Source: Budorcas taxicolor (lineage: Eukaryota > Chordata > Mammalia > Artiodactyla > Bovidae). From it: DNA of 64,000 nucleotides. Positions 1 to 11,714 of this stretch are shown piece after piece (position 1 is the stretch's first letter; each line of letters opens with the position of its first letter). The DNA is taken from positions 72,527,067 through 72,591,066 of the forward strand of contig NC_068912.1 in assembly GCF_023091745.1 (NCBI RefSeq). The letters run 5' to 3'. Position numbers and translations under genes: made by a program. Under the pieces are notes generated by a model. The model made no database searches and was not told where the DNA came from. It worked only from the letters and a program-made list of their open reading frames with translations.

Positions 1-95
1 TGAAGCCTGGCTTGGAGAATTTTGAGCATTACTTCACTAGCGTGTGAGATGAGTGCAATTGTGTGGTAGTTTGAGCATTCTTCTGCATTGCCTTT
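1..95 (-). mobile_element. BovB LINE fragment, internal RT region
   Basis: The first 95 bases match, in antisense, the RT region also seen at 55570-55660 and 28610-28700 (motif cttggagaattttgagcatt). The match stops where the other copies continue into the sequence for the FIPIPKKG stretch. It is cut by the window edge on the left, so its true length is unknown. Confidence 0.85.
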
Positions 96-129
96 GATAT
101 ATAGACATATGGGAATATAAAAAAAGAAT

Positions 130-845
130 ATTATATTGTTATGCTCTAGTGTTTAGTGCATAACTATTTATAATTGTTATCTCTTCTTCATGGATCAATC
201 CCTTGATCATTATATGGTGCCCTTCTTTGTCTTTTATAACAGTGTTTTAAAATGTATTCTGCCTGATATGAATACTATTTCTGTTTTCTTTTGATTTCCA
301 TTTTCAGGGAGTAACTGTTTTTATTCCCTCACTTTTCATCTATATGTGTCTCTAGATCTGAAGAGGGTCTTTCATAGACAGCGTATATATGTGTCTTATT
401 TTTGCTTCTATTCAGCCATCCATGTCTTTTAGTTGGAGCGTTTAATCCGTTCACATTTAAGGTGATGATTGATACATACGTTCTCATTGCCATTTTGTTA
501 ATTATTTTAAATTTGTTTTGTTAGGTTTTTTTCTTGAAACTTCTTGCTCTGAGCCTCCATCCTCTTGTCAAGTTCTTGGATCATCTTTCCAATCATCAGT
601 AAGAATCATTTCTAGATTAGATTGGCTATCTCCAGTTCAATTAGTTTTGGTTCTAGAATTTTATCTTGTTCTTTCATCTGGAATATATTCCTTTGCTATT
701 TCATTTTAAGTTTCTATTTGTATTTTATGTACATAATAGCTTATTTATGTTTCTTGACCTTGGACAGGTGGCCTTTTGTATGGGATGTCCTAGAGTCCCT
801 GTGGTACACTCCCCTCTCATCACCCAAGGACCAGAGTAGGTTGTT
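130..845 (-). mobile_element. Antisense L1 with 5'UTR, ORF1 and EN pieces, internally deleted
   Basis: Read on the minus strand, 700-845 resembles a ruminant L1 5' leader. Positions 530-700 translate to an ORF1-like N-terminal stretch (MKEQDK then KMIQELDKRMEAQ) carrying stop codons. Positions 130-530 match the start of the L1 ORF2 endonuclease region (antisense of ...aaatgtgaacggattaaacgctcc). The ORF1 C-terminal half and the ORF1-ORF2 spacer are missing between these parts. This is an old, non-functional copy, and family assignment is by eye. Confidence 0.7.
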
Positions 846-849
846 GAAT

Positions 850-2224
850 TAAATGAATATGAATAATTTTAATTAATTTAATTTAATACATTTTCCACAA
901 TTATACTTATTTTACTTAATTCTTCGTAATTCACAACTCTCATGCCCTTATATAACTTTTTATAGGATATAACTCTGAAGTTATCTTATGAACACTTTGC
1001 AATCTTTCTGCCAAATACTGAAATATAAAATTAATATTCTCATTAGCTTATAAATACTTTTTACACTTTTTAAAAGTGTCATACAAAGTTACTTGACCTA
1101 TTCTGGTACATGATTCTCTGAAATGAAGGTATACATTGGTTAAAGATATTAAGAAATACAACACTGAATAGATAACTCAATCTTTCTAAAAGTTGTTTAT
1201 TAATGGTTATATACATGTGTTGTCTAAATGCAGAAATCTGCTAAAAATTCTATGGTGGAGTTTATATTTCTAAAGAGTCTATATGGTCTCTAGTTGCTCT
1301 TCCACCTACATCAGTCATTGTGTCAACTTTGTGTCTTTGTGGCTCCCCCTTAAGAAAGGAAGAAACTACATAGGTTGAGTTACCCCTAGAGACACACTGA
1401 AGCCAATAATCCTGCAAACATTTGCTCTTGTATCAAAGGCCAAGGCAGCTCTCTAGGCAGGCATGCAGCAACCCACATTTTCCTGCTCTGTTTTCACAAT
1501 GAGGGAAATGCATTCATGTTTCCACTGGCAGGAATTCAGGTAGCCATTATGAGTGGTGTGGTGTCCAAATGGAGAAGAATAGGCCAAAAAAGTTCATCAT
1601 AATGATAATATATTACAGTAAAATGGAATTACTCTCTACAAGACTATAAGACAAGAAGAGGTGTGGATAAAAGGAGGTGGAATGGAACTTTTCCTGTTGC
1701 CTAAATCATAAAAACCCATATCAAATAAATGAAAAATGCAAACAGTTGCGGGGCAAACAGTTCCTTTAGGGCTTACTAAAAGAGGGGCATAACCAGCCTT
1801 GCTATCACCAGGAACCTCCTCAACATTCTAATTTTTAGCCTGAAAATGATCAAGAGGAGTGTGTGTGAAGTGGATGTTTCCTGGAGCACTGTGTTCATCC
1901 TCACCTAACTCTAGGTCAAGTTAGCAGGTATCTAAAATGTTAGCCCATAAAGATTACGGGTGCCTAAAAAACACAGTGATTTTCATTCCATTCTTCCACT
2001 GAACACACCTAAAATATGCTGATTTGAGCTGAGCAGAGGAACAGAAATATAGCTTTGGAGCCAAACTTGAGGAAACAAGAGTATTTACACATTGGCTAAC
2101 ATTAACACCACAAGGGAATCAATCTACCCCACCTATTAACCAAGACCATTATTGCAGTCTTTCAGAAAGTAATCTGAGTTTGTTAACGTTTCTGTATTAA
2201 GAATCTTGGATAAACAGAATTATT
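850..2224. other. AT-rich unique DNA, no recognised feature
   Basis: No open frame of note, RNA gene or repeat family was recognised. The stretch contains ordinary AT-rich single-copy sequence with short A/T runs. Confidence 0.5.
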
Positions 2225-2236
2225 AGTGTGTATGAG

Positions 2237-2460
2237 GGGCTCTTCCCTGGTGGCTCAGATGGTAAAGCGTCTGCCTACAATGTGGGAGACCTGGGTTTGA
2301 TCCCTGGGTTGGGAAGATTTCCTGGAGAAGGAAATGGCAACCCGCTCCACTACTCTTGCCTGGAAAATCCTATGGAAAGAGGAGCCTGTGGAAAGAGGAG
2401 GCTACCATCCATGGGGTCACAAAGAGTCGGACACGACTGAGTGACTTCACTCACTCACTC
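2237..2460 (+). mobile_element. Bov-tA SINE
   Basis: It starts with the tRNA-derived head (cttccctggtggctcag, B-box-like gggtttgatccc) and continues into the BovA body (cctggagaaggaaatggcaa ... agtcggacacgactgag). Flanks agtgtgtatgag (2225-2236) and agtgtgtataag (2461-2472) form a target-site duplication with one mismatch. Within the body the string ggaaagaggag occurs twice, an internal duplication. The tail is a short CACT repeat. Confidence 0.93.
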
Positions 2461-2472
2461 AGTGTGTATAAG

Positions 2473-2575
2473 GCACACACATATACACACAGAGAGACAA
2501 ACAGTTGAGACAGAGAAGGAGGGAGAGAGAAAAAGAGGACTGGAGAAAGAGAAAGAGAGAAAAGGATTTGTAAAG
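2473..2575. repeat. CA/GA-rich low-complexity tract
   Basis: A run of cacaca followed by about 80 bases almost wholly of A and G (gagaaagagaaagagag type). It lies between two SINEs of opposite orientation. Confidence 0.75.
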
Positions 2576-2602
2576 AATGGGATTATGTGATTTTTGGAGG
2601 CT

Positions 2603-2807
2603 AAGTGTAGTAGCTCAGTTGTGTCCGACTCTTTGCGACCCCATGGACTGTAGCCCATCAGGCTCCTTTGTCTATGGGCTTCGCCAGGCAAGAATACTGG
2701 AGTGGGTTGCCATTTCCTTCTCCAGGGGATCTTCCTGACCCAGGGATCAAACCTGAGTCTTCCGCATCGCAGGCAGATGCTTTACCCTCTGAGACACCAG
2801 GGAAGCT
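2603..2807 (-). mobile_element. Bov-tA SINE
   Basis: Antisense Bov-tA: the 3' end (gtgtccgactctttgcgacc) is at the low coordinate, and the tRNA head (gagacaccagggaagct, with gatcaaacctgagt as the antisense B-box region) is at the high coordinate. It is nearly full length. With 2237-2460 it makes an inverted SINE pair separated by the purine-rich tract. Confidence 0.92.
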
Positions 2808-4370
2808 GAAATCCACAGACTTTGTAGCCTGGCTGGTGACCCAGGGAGATTTGGTGCTGTAGTTGAGGCCAAAAGGCTATCTGTGGCAGAATTCCTTCTT
2901 CCTGTGGGAGGCTGATCTTTCATTATTTTCCTGCTTAACTCAGAGTCCGTGGATTTCAATGAAAACATCATACAAATACACTCTTACAGAAACATGAGGA
3001 GTAATGTGTGACTATATATCTGGGGAACCAAGTTGACACATAAAATTGACCGTCAAACTTCTTATCACAATTGTGAATTTTATGGTCAAGTCTTCTCCAT
3101 TTGGATACCAGGAGCAGGCTGTACAACTGACTATGTTCCACATGAATGTCTGAATTTCCTGTCAGTCAGGGGTGATTAGACATAATTACATTTGAGCCAC
3201 TTTATGGTACCTTCATGAAAAATTGTCCTACTATGTAAAATACTGTAGTAACACTCACAGTAGGTTATACTGCCAAGAATTGCTGAGTCAGATCTCGTAA
3301 ATCAGGGAACTGTGCCATGAGTGGACCCATAGTCCCTCCAGAAGAACTTATAAATGTGCTCCAGATCATTGGCACACACACCATACAGAATATCTCTGTT
3401 GGCCAGAAAAGCTATTGTAGCCAACCATGAACGAAATCTATTAATATAAAAGCATGTGTAACTTTTGCTCTCCCACCAGTGCATCCTAATACACTGCAGG
3501 ATGCAGAATTTAGAGAAGACAGGGAGATGAGATGTCTCAAAGACAAACTTGTCTCTCTCTTTCACCTCTAAATTTGGAGGGTATAGAAACTATTTTCAGA
3601 TGGCAGAGAAAGGGAAAAGTGTTGGATTGAAGATGAAGTTCAAGATTAAAACCACATAGATTAGTACTAGTTGAAAGTGACAAGAAGTTCTGAAATCTAC
3701 CCAGTATTTTTTTTTTAGAAATAACAAAATGTTTTACAAAATATAGTTGAAATGAATGGAGTAAAATAAATAAAGCTGTTTATGATTTATTAATTTTGAA
3801 TACAATAATTTAGTATACTTGTAAGTGGATGGGCAGCATTTTGTTATCTATCTATGGTAGCTAAAGCTCCTCACTCCACTCCAGCAGATATTTCCTTTCC
3901 CTTTATTTTAGTGGAAACAATCTGTTTCCTCAGAGAATTTCTTTACTGCCACATAGTCCTGTTGATTCTATACATCATTGTGTCCCCTCATCTCAGAAAC
4001 AAGTCTTAATACTTGAGCCAAAATAGTTCAGTCATAGTCCCACTGTATCATACCCAGAAAAATGTATAGAAGGAAAATCATGACCTGAGACTGAACAATT
4101 AGAATTCTATCCTGAATTTTTATGAATTGATTTTAGAGATTTCATCAGAATCCAGTTAAAGGAAAAGACATGCCAGTTATTAGATAGGAACACTTATAAA
4201 AATGTTTTTAACTAAATAATTAAAGGGTGACTAAGTTATCATGGACACAGTGACCAGAGAAAGCAGTGATAACCACTAGGGCCAAAGATACAAAAGAAAG
4301 AGCCCACAATTATTTAGCACATATAAACTTATAGGAGGAGCCCAAGAGTTTAAACTAGGGCTACTGAAAA
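2808..4370. other. Unique DNA with one unidentified short open frame
   Basis: No repeat or gene was recognised. An 87-codon frame lies on the minus strand at 3302-3565 (starts MKERDKFVFETSHL, includes NRFRSWLATIAFLANRD). It has no recognised domain, splice context or duplicate in the window, and may be chance. Confidence 0.4.
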
Positions 4371-4700
4371 AAGGAGGCTTCACTCCACTGGTGCTGGTGT
4401 CTGTGAGTTTCAATAACTGTCCTTGGGTCTAAGCTGGGGCCTTGGATGAATGGTCACTGGCAGATGTTATCGATATTTATGAGAGGCAGGTGACAAAGAT
4501 GGGTTTGCAAGTGTTGGGGAAACTGCAAGCTGGATTAGCTGCTGTAATTGGAAAGCCCTGATAGTGCTGGGAAGTGCTATTAGGATGATGCTTATAAGAA
4601 CAGGAGCAGTCCAGGAGCCCACAAGGAACAAACAGAAAAGAGTAAGTCCTTTTTCTAGCTCTTCTGTCTCTGGTGTCCATGATTGGCAGAGTTTAACAGG
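4371..4700 (+). repeat. Possible old interspersed repeat, family unresolved
   Basis: The segment ending in aggagcagtccaggagcccacaa and cttctgtctctggtgtcc has the texture of an old mammalian LTR/LINE-derived repeat that I recall only loosely. There is no second copy in this window to confirm it. Confidence 0.3.
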
Positions 4701-4710
4701 AAGCTAGAGT

Positions 4711-4880
4711 AACTTCACTTTCACTTTTTACTTTCACGCATTGGAGAAGGAAACGGCAACCCACTCCAGTGTTCTTGCCTGGAAAATACCAGGGATGGGG
4801 AAGCCTGGTGGGCTGCCGTCTATGAGGTCGCACAGAGTCAGACACGACTGAAGCGACTTAGCAGCAGCAGCAGCAGCAGC
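4711..4880 (+). mobile_element. BovA2 SINE, 5'-truncated, with AGC tail
   Basis: Second BovA monomer (ggagaaggaaacggcaaccc ... cacagagtcagacacgactg) ending in gaagcgacttagcagcagc. The tail has expanded to about seven AGC units (4859-4880). The first monomer is missing, as seen by comparison with the complete copies at 7784-8063 and 47954-48230. Confidence 0.9.
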
Positions 4881-5459
4881 ATCTGACACACACAAAAAGC
4901 GTGGTTTGTAGAATCTCAGCCTCACAAAGCAGGACAGAGGGGTAATGTTGGAACTGCTGAGAGAAAAGAACTAAATAATTGTCATGGAGACATAGATGTT
5001 TCTTTTGGATTGTGAGATAAGATGAATCTGAAAGTTCACTAAAAAGAAGCTGTCTCTCAACAAGTCCCAGACATCTCAAGTAAGGAGAAGGCTCATTTCA
5101 GCCTTTCAGTTTCAAAGGCTCTCCTTGACCAGTAAGTTCCCAGTCAGCACACTCAGTTAGATGTGATCTGCCTTTCTTTCCTTATAAATATAGAGTGATT
5201 CAGAATATGGAATCCCTCTGTTAGAGACTCTCTTAATCTCAGATATGCATGGTATAGAGAGTTAAGGGATTCAGGTATACTTTAGTTATAATTTTCCAAT
5301 AAATCTTATTTTATATTTAAGCAACATGACATTAGCAAAGTATGTGTCATTTTTTCAGGACAGTTTGAAAATTATAGATACATAAACAAAGGCCATGCCC
5401 TGCCACATTAAGGAAGTTTGGCTTCAATAGGGCCCTGAGAGAAGACAGCAAGAAGAGAT
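4881..5459. other. Unique DNA, nothing recognised
   Basis: No gene or repeat is supportable. Open frames here are extensions of the SINE or of random sequence. Confidence 0.5.
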
Positions 5460-5835
5460 GGTGCAGACTGAAAGTTTATTTCCCTCAAATTCCTATGCTG
5501 AGGTCCTCATCTCAAATGTGATGGTGTTAGGAGGTGGGGCTTTGGGGAGGTAATTAGGCTTAGATGAGCTCATGAGGGTAGAGCACTCCTCCCATGATTA
5601 ATCCCATGATAGGATTAATGTCCTTATAAGAATAGGAGAGACACCAGGATTTTCTCTCTTTTCCATGTGAGACATAAGCAACAAGGCAAATAGGAAGAAG
5701 TTCTCATGAGGAATCATTATCAACTGCCACCTTGATATTGGACTTCCCAGTCTTTTAAACTGAGAGAAATAAATGCCTGTTTTTTAAAGTACCCCATCTG
5801 TGGTATTTCCTATGGTAGCCAAAGATAAATCAAGA
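5460..5835 (+). repeat. Old mammalian interspersed repeat (MaLR-LTR or old L1 3'-end type)
   Basis: Recognisable landmarks in order are ggtgttaggaggtggggctt, a short-interval ttataagaataggagagac, cttgatattggacttcccag, and a terminal gagaaataaatgcctg ... ctgtggtatttcctatgg. This order is typical of a very common eutherian repeat whose exact family name I cannot settle by eye. It is diverged and non-coding. Confidence 0.6.
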
Positions 5836-7770
5836 GACAAAAAATAATGATAAAAAGAAAGACTCTTCAAAACACCTTTTGATTACATGTATATAAAACA
5901 TGACTCTTTATTGAATTCCACATATGAAGTAAGCCTATATATATCTTTATTCTCTAAACTAGTTTGACTGGGTTTCTGAAAACAGTCTTGACCAAAACAG
6001 GGGATTTAAAGCTGAGGACAGTAAAATTACTTTTTTTTTTTTTTTAAATGGTAGTTCCAAGTAAAATAATAATGACATTTGTGAAATGTTTCACTGAACA
6101 AATTATGACAAGCTTCAACAACTCTTTCTTCTAAACATATGGGTTATTGGACAATAAATTAAGATCAAGGACACAATAGTCATTCATCTTAATTAACCAT
6201 GTTCTATGTGTCTGCAGTATTCCAAAATGGTAGTATATTTAATTATTAGATTTAAAGCCATAGAGTGAGTGATGAACTGCTTCAACTTGATTCTACATTG
6301 AGAACAACCCTCTTTAGAGACAAATTGCCATGGGATATGACAAATTTGAATATAGTGAATCAAGGTGAAACTGCAAATCTTGAACTCCATGTAATTCCTG
6401 AATTTTCACTATGTCAATCCTACTCTGGGAGCTAGAACACTGTAGTCTGGAAAGAGGACATAGTTTTGGCCAAACAGAAGCAGATTGTAAACCCATCAAA
6501 ATCCTACATCCACTTCTCAACTTTTCAGAAAGTGGTCTAGCATTCATGCCTTACCTAGTTGGAAATTAACTTTGCACTGTCTAGTACCCACGCAAATCCT
6601 GGAAACAAACAGGCCCATGATATTGTTTAACTAACTGCAAATGGTGCAATAAAATAGCTAAGATAGCAGTTGGGGCTTCCTTTTCTGCTTCTAGATAATA
6701 GCCTCTTTTACCTTTTGTCACACTACCAGAAATATCACATATCTAGATCACCCCAACTGTCTATGCCTTGTAGCTGTAGACATGCACCTAAGAAAAAATA
6801 TATCTACTGTGGCAATTGATATCAATATCCCCTATTTCAACTAGGCTTGGAAAAAAATCATAAGAAACTTTAAAATATTCCTATAAGAATTTTGCTTCCT
6901 CATTATCTGCAATTACTATTTCACATCTCCACGTTCCTCAAATCTCCAAAGTCTTCATTGCTATAACTCTAGGCTTTTAGCTCTCTTTCTTTTTAGATAA
7001 ATTAAGAGTTGAAAGATAGAGACTCTTTAATCTTGCCAAAACCAAATATATCAATTTAATTGCATCTATCTCTAGTTTCTCTTTTATCTTCCATTTTAAT
7101 GATGAGATAATCTGATTCCTAAGAAGAGCTGTCTCTCCATCAGCACTGAAACACATGAGTTTTTACCGCTCTTCATATAAAGTGAACAAACAACAAACTC
7201 ATAACAAGTAGCAAAAAAAAAAAAAAAAAAAAAAAAAAACTTCTAAAGTTGCATTTATGGCCCCATCTCTCTGCTCCATTTATTCTGAACAGAAACTTCT
7301 AAACAGAACTCTATAAACACACTATGTCATTCTGTCTAATCTCTCACCCATCATTTGATCAGTCTTTCTATGTTTCAAATTGTATTTCTTAGAAATGAAA
7401 CTTTAGTGCCAAATTGAAAGCTATGTATGTCCTTTTCCCATGCTCATTTTTCCCCACTCTTCTTAGAGGCATCCATTTTCCTGATATTTTGTGCATCACT
7501 TCCTATCCATATAATTTATATTTGCACTTATGCAAATATGCCTATCATATATCCATGCACCCCCAAATATGTGGTTTTTTACATATCATTAAATTTTTCA
7601 TTTATTATGTATTATTACTGTACATAGTATGTACAACTTTATTAACTCGATTGAATGTTCACATTTTTGTTTTTAAATTTATCCATCTTGGGTAATCCTA
7701 GGACTCAGTTTACATTTAGTTAACACTGACTCTTTGCGTATTCTTCAGTCAGTAATTTGTTTTTTAAAGG
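5836..7770. other. AT-rich unique DNA with homopolymer runs
   Basis: No gene is recognised. There is a T-run near 6031-6046 and a 27-base A-run at 7213-7239. The A-run could be the tail of an unrecognised plus-strand retroposed insert, but nothing upstream of it is identifiable. Confidence 0.45.
7213..7239 (+). repeat. Poly(A) tract, 27 bases
   Basis: An uninterrupted run of 27 A after tagc. No LINE or SINE body is recognisable immediately 5' of it. Confidence 0.95.
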
Positions 7771-7783
7771 CTACATATAGTCT

Positions 7784-8063
7784 GCTGCTGCTGCTGCTGC
7801 TGCTAAGTAGCTTCAGTCGTGTCCAACTCTGTGCGACCCCACAAGACGGCAGCCCACCAGGCTCCCCCGTCCCTGGGATTCTCCAGGCAAGAACACTGGA
7901 GTGGGTTGCCATTTCCTTCTCCAAGGCATGAAAGTGAAAAGTGAAAGTGAAGTCGCTCAGTCATGTCTGACTCCAAGCAACCCCGTGAACTGCAGTCTAC
8001 CAGGCTCCTGTATGAGATTTTCCAGGCAAGAGTACTGGAGTGGGTTGCCATTGCCTTCTCCAC
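7784..8063 (-). mobile_element. BovA2 SINE, full length, CTG tail, with TSD
   Basis: Antisense dimeric BovA2: a CTG-repeat tail (7784-7804), then monomer 2 (gacggcagcccaccaggctc), the linker (gaaagtgaaaagtgaaagtg) and monomer 1, ending gccattgccttctcc. It is flanked by perfect acatatagtct copies at 7773-7783 and 8064-8074. Confidence 0.95.
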
Positions 8064-8074
8064 ACATATAGTCT

Positions 8075-8633
8075 AATAATTTGCAAATTTACATTTATAT
8101 CTTTGACACTTCCCTGAACTCCACATTGAGACACATTTTTTTTTAGAGACACCTCCCTTTGAATTGTGCAATAAGCTTCTCAAACTTAAATTCAATTCAG
8201 ACATTTTAGTGATCTTTCAAGTTTACTTTTCGCACAGCATTTCCTAACACTGTAAATGGTAACACCATTCTCTCATTTATTCTGATCAAGTGCCATAAAA
8301 TCATGGTGGTAGTTTTCCTTAAATGTTTTATTTTTATTAATGCTATTCTATATAGTGATAGATATGTGCCATTATACATTTGTCCAAATTCACAGAATTT
8401 ACAAAACCAAGAGTGAACAACAATGTAGACTATAGACTTGGCTCATTCTGATATGTTAATATAGATTCATCAATTGTAACAAATGTACTAGTCTGATGGC
8501 AGATTATGTTGATAATTGAGGAAGATATGCTTGTGTGCCTCCAGGGATATATGAAAAACCTCTGTTATTTCCCCCAACTTTGCTATGAACCTAAACTGTT
8601 CTTGAGAAGTTTGTGTTTTTTTCCCCTAAGATT
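8075..8633. other. Unique DNA, nothing recognised
   Basis: AT-rich single-copy sequence without supportable features. Confidence 0.5.
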
Positions 8634-8848
8634 GAAAGTGAAAGTGAAAGTCACTCAGTCTTGTCCGACTCTTTGAAATCCCCTGGACTGCATGCTACCA
8701 GGCTCCTCTGTTCATGGAATTATCCAGGCCAGAATACTGAAGTGGGTAGGTGTTCCTTTCTCCAGGGGGTCTTCCCAGCTCAGGAATAGAACCCAGGTTT
8801 CCCTCGTCACAGGTAGATTCTTCACCATCAGAGCAACCAGGGAAGCCC
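8634..8848 (-). mobile_element. Bov-tA SINE
   Basis: Antisense copy from gaaagtgaaagtcactcag (3' end) to accagggaagccc (tRNA head). It is moderately diverged. The flanks share aagatt, a weak TSD. Confidence 0.9.
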
Positions 8849-9559
8849 AAGATTAGGTTTAGGGAGATAAATGGTTTAGATTAAAAACAGAAACAAGTAG
8901 CAGAACACAAAATTAAAACACAAGTAGATGCCCCTTTGGAGCAGCACTGTGGGTAGTAAGACATGTTGGTTAGAGAACTGCTGTTTTTCATTATAAGCCC
9001 TTTTGTACTAGGAGGAGATCTTTACCTATTAAAATAAATCATTTTTATATGAATCAATGAATGAGTAAATAAATAATACACCCAAAAGTATGATATTAAC
9101 ATGTTCAGTAGTAGGTAGGCTGTGTAAGACTCTCCCTGGTCTCAAGACATAAACTTCTATCTTCTTATTATACAGCTGCATGTCTTTTAGTCCAAAAAAG
9201 TCATCTTTTTTTAAATTTTTTTTTATTTTTTAAAAATCTCAGTTTTATTTATTTATTTATTTTGCTTTACAATACTGTGTTGGTTTTGCCATGCATTGGC
9301 ATGAATCCACTATGGGTGTACATGTGTTCACCATCTTGAACCCCCCTCCGATCTCCCTCCCCATCCCATCCCTCTGGGTCATCCCAGTGCACCAGCCCCA
9401 AGCACCCTGTATCATGCATCGAACCTGCACTGGTGATAACGTTTCACATGTGATAATTTACATGTTTCAATGCCATTCTCCCATACTATCCCACCCTCAC
9501 CCTCTCCCACAGAGTCCAAAAGACTGTTCTATACATCTGTGTCTCTTTTGCTATCTCAC

Positions 9560-11707
9560 ATACAGGGTTATCATTACCATCTTTCTAAATTCCACATATA
9601 TGTGTTAGTATACTGTATTGGTGTTTTTCTTTCTGGCTTACTTCACTCTGTGTAATAGTCTCCAGTTTCAACCACCTCATTAGAACTGATTCAAATGTAT
9701 TATTTTTAATGGCTGAGTAATATTCCATTGTGTATATGTATCACAGCTTTCTTATCCATTCATCTGCTGATGGACATCTAGGTTGCTTCCATGTCTTGGC
9801 TATTATAAACAGTGCTGCAATGAACATTGGGGTACATATGTCTCTTTCAATTCTGGTTTCCTTGGTGTGTATGCCCAATGGGATTGCTGGGTCATATGGC
9901 AGTTCTATTTCCAGTTTTTAAAGGAATCTCCACACTGTTCTCCATAGTGGCTGTACTAGTTTGCATTCCCACCAACAGTGTAAGAGGGTTCCCTTTTCTC
10001 CACACCCTCTCCAGCATTTATTGCTTGTAGACTTGGATAGCAGCCATTATGATTGGCATGAAATGGTAGCTTATTGTGGTTTTGATTTGCATTTCTCTGA
10101 TAATGAGTGATGTTTAGCATCTTTTCATGAGTTTGTTAGTCATCTGTATGTCTTCTTTGGAGAAATGCCTGTTTAGTTCTTTGGCCCATTTTTTGGTTGG
10201 GTCGTTTATTTTTCTGAAATTGAGCTGCAGGTGTTGCTTGTATATTTTTATGATTAATTCTTTGTCTGTTGCTTCATTTGCTATTATTTTCTCCCATTCT
10301 GAAGGCTGTCTTTTCACCTTGCTTAAGTTTCCTTTGTTGTGCAGAAACTTTTAATTTTAATTAGGTCCCATTTGTTTATTTTTGCTTTATTTCAAATATT
10401 CTGGGAGGTGGGTCATAGACGATCCTGTTGTGGTTTATGTCGGAGAGTATTTTGCCTATGTTCTCCTCTAGGAGTTTTATAGTTTCTGGTCTTACATTTA
10501 GATGTTTAATCCATTTTGAGTTTATTTTTGTATAGGGTGTTAGAAAGTGTTCTAGTTTCATTCTTTTATAGGTGGTTGACCAGTTTTCTCAGCACCACTT
10601 GTTAAAGAGATTGTCTTTTCTCCATTGTATATTCTTCCCTCTTTGTGAAAGATAAGATGTCCATAGGTGCATGGATTTATCTCTGGGCTTTCTATTTTCT
10701 TCCATTGATCTATACTTCTGTCTTTGTGTCAGTACCATACTGTCTTGATGACTGTAGAGCCTGATGTCAGGCAGGTTGATTCCTCGTTTTATTCTTCTTT
10801 CTCAAGATTGCTTTGGCTATTCGAGTTTTTTTGTATTTCCATACAAATTGTGAAATGATTTGTTCTAGTTCTCTGAAAAATACTGTTGGTAGCTTGATAG
10901 GGATTGCATTGACTCTATAGATTGCTTTGGGTAGTATACTCATTTTCACTATATTGATTCTCCCATCCATGAACATGGTATATTTCTCCATCTATTTGTG
11001 TCCTCTTTGATTTCTTTCACCAGTTTTTATAGTTTTCTATATATAGGTCTTTTGTTTCTTTCAGTAGATATATTCCTAAGTATTGTATTCTTTTCATTGC
11101 AATGGTGAATGGAATTGTTTCCTTAATTTCTCTTTCTGTTTTCTCATTGTTAGTGTATAGGAATGCAAGAGATTTCCGTGTGTTGATTTTATATACTGCA
11201 ACTTTATTATATTCATTGATTAGCTCTAATAATTTTCTAGTGGAGTCTTTAGGGTTTTCTATGTAAACAATCATGTCATCTGCAAACAGCGAGAGTTTTA
11301 TTTCTTCTTTTCCAGTCTGGATTCCTTTTATTTCTTTTTCTGCTCTGATTGCTATGGCCAAAACTTCCAAAACTATGTTGAATAGTAGTGGTGAGAGTGG
11401 GCACCCTTGTCTTGCTCCTGACTTAGGGGAAACGCTTTCAATTTTTCATCATTGACTTCCCTGGTGACTCAGATGGTAAAGTGTCTGCCTACAATGCGGG
11501 ATACCCAGGTTCAATCCCTGGGTTGGGAAGATCTCCTGGAGAAGGAAATGGCAAGCCACTCCAGTACTCTTGTCTGGAAAATCCCATGGACAGAGGAGCC
11601 TGGTAGGCTACACTCTCCATGGGGTCGCAGAGTCAGACACGACTGAGTGACTTCACTAACTTTTCACCATTGAGGATAGTGTTTGCTGTGGGTTTGTCAT
11701 ATATAGC
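9560..11707 (-). pseudogene. L1 ORF2 remnant (reverse transcriptase and C-terminus)
   Basis: L1 ORF2 encodes an endonuclease and reverse transcriptase for target-primed retrotransposition. Only the part from within the RT domain to the C-terminus is present. The longest open piece (11017-11370, 117 codons) contains the RT motif-C block LFADDMIVY with both aspartates intact, followed by the thumb-like region (IQYLGIYLLKETKDLYIENYK). Further open pieces lie at 10767-10991 (FFRELEQIISQFVWKYKKTR), 10376-10561 and 10114-10317 (EWEKIIANEATDKELI). These sit in shifting frames separated by stops. The endonuclease domain is absent because of 5' truncation, so the copy cannot act. Confidence 0.9.
11456..11658 (+). 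mobile_element. Bov-tA SINE inside the L1, with TSD
   Basis: Full-length plus-strand Bov-tA with a tRNA-like B box (ggttcaatccc) near 11507-11517. Flanks tttttcatcattga (11442-11455) and cttttcaccattga (11660-11673) form the TSD. L1 sequence resumes at once (ggatagtgtttgctgtgggt), so the SINE landed after the L1. Confidence 0.95.
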
Positions 11708-11714
11708 TTGCATC

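Larger units (their letters stand above)
9213..11707 (-). mobile_element. L1 (ruminant type), 5'-truncated, split by a SINE
   Basis: The minus-strand element has its A-rich tail at 9213-9260 (T-rich on plus). A bovine-type L1 3'UTR follows (antisense at 9270-9560, ttgccatgcattggcatgaa). ORF2 then runs to a truncation point in the RT domain near 11707. A Bov-tA (11456-11658) sits inside it. Short T-rich flanks containing catctttttaaa at both ends may be the TSD. It is moderately diverged, with frameshifts and stops. Confidence 0.92.

Noticed and set aside
518..852. Open frames on the plus strand of 63-76 codons
   Set aside because: They lie antisense to L1 leader and ORF1 sequence and have no coding signature.
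2225..2472. Tandem TSD-like agtgtgtat repeats as a satellite
   Set aside because: They are explained as the SINE's target-site duplication plus its CACT tail.
2228..2862. Several 60-80 codon frames around 2.2-2.9 kb
   Set aside because: They translate Bov-tA SINE sequence, which is non-coding and gives similar peptides at every copy.
9291..9608. 105-codon plus-strand frame
   Set aside because: Antisense of the L1 3'UTR; the same peptide would appear at any such L1.
11500..11520. tRNA gene at the B-box-like sequences
   Set aside because: The A/B-box-like words belong to the tRNA-derived heads of Bov-tA; no complete cloverleaf is formed.
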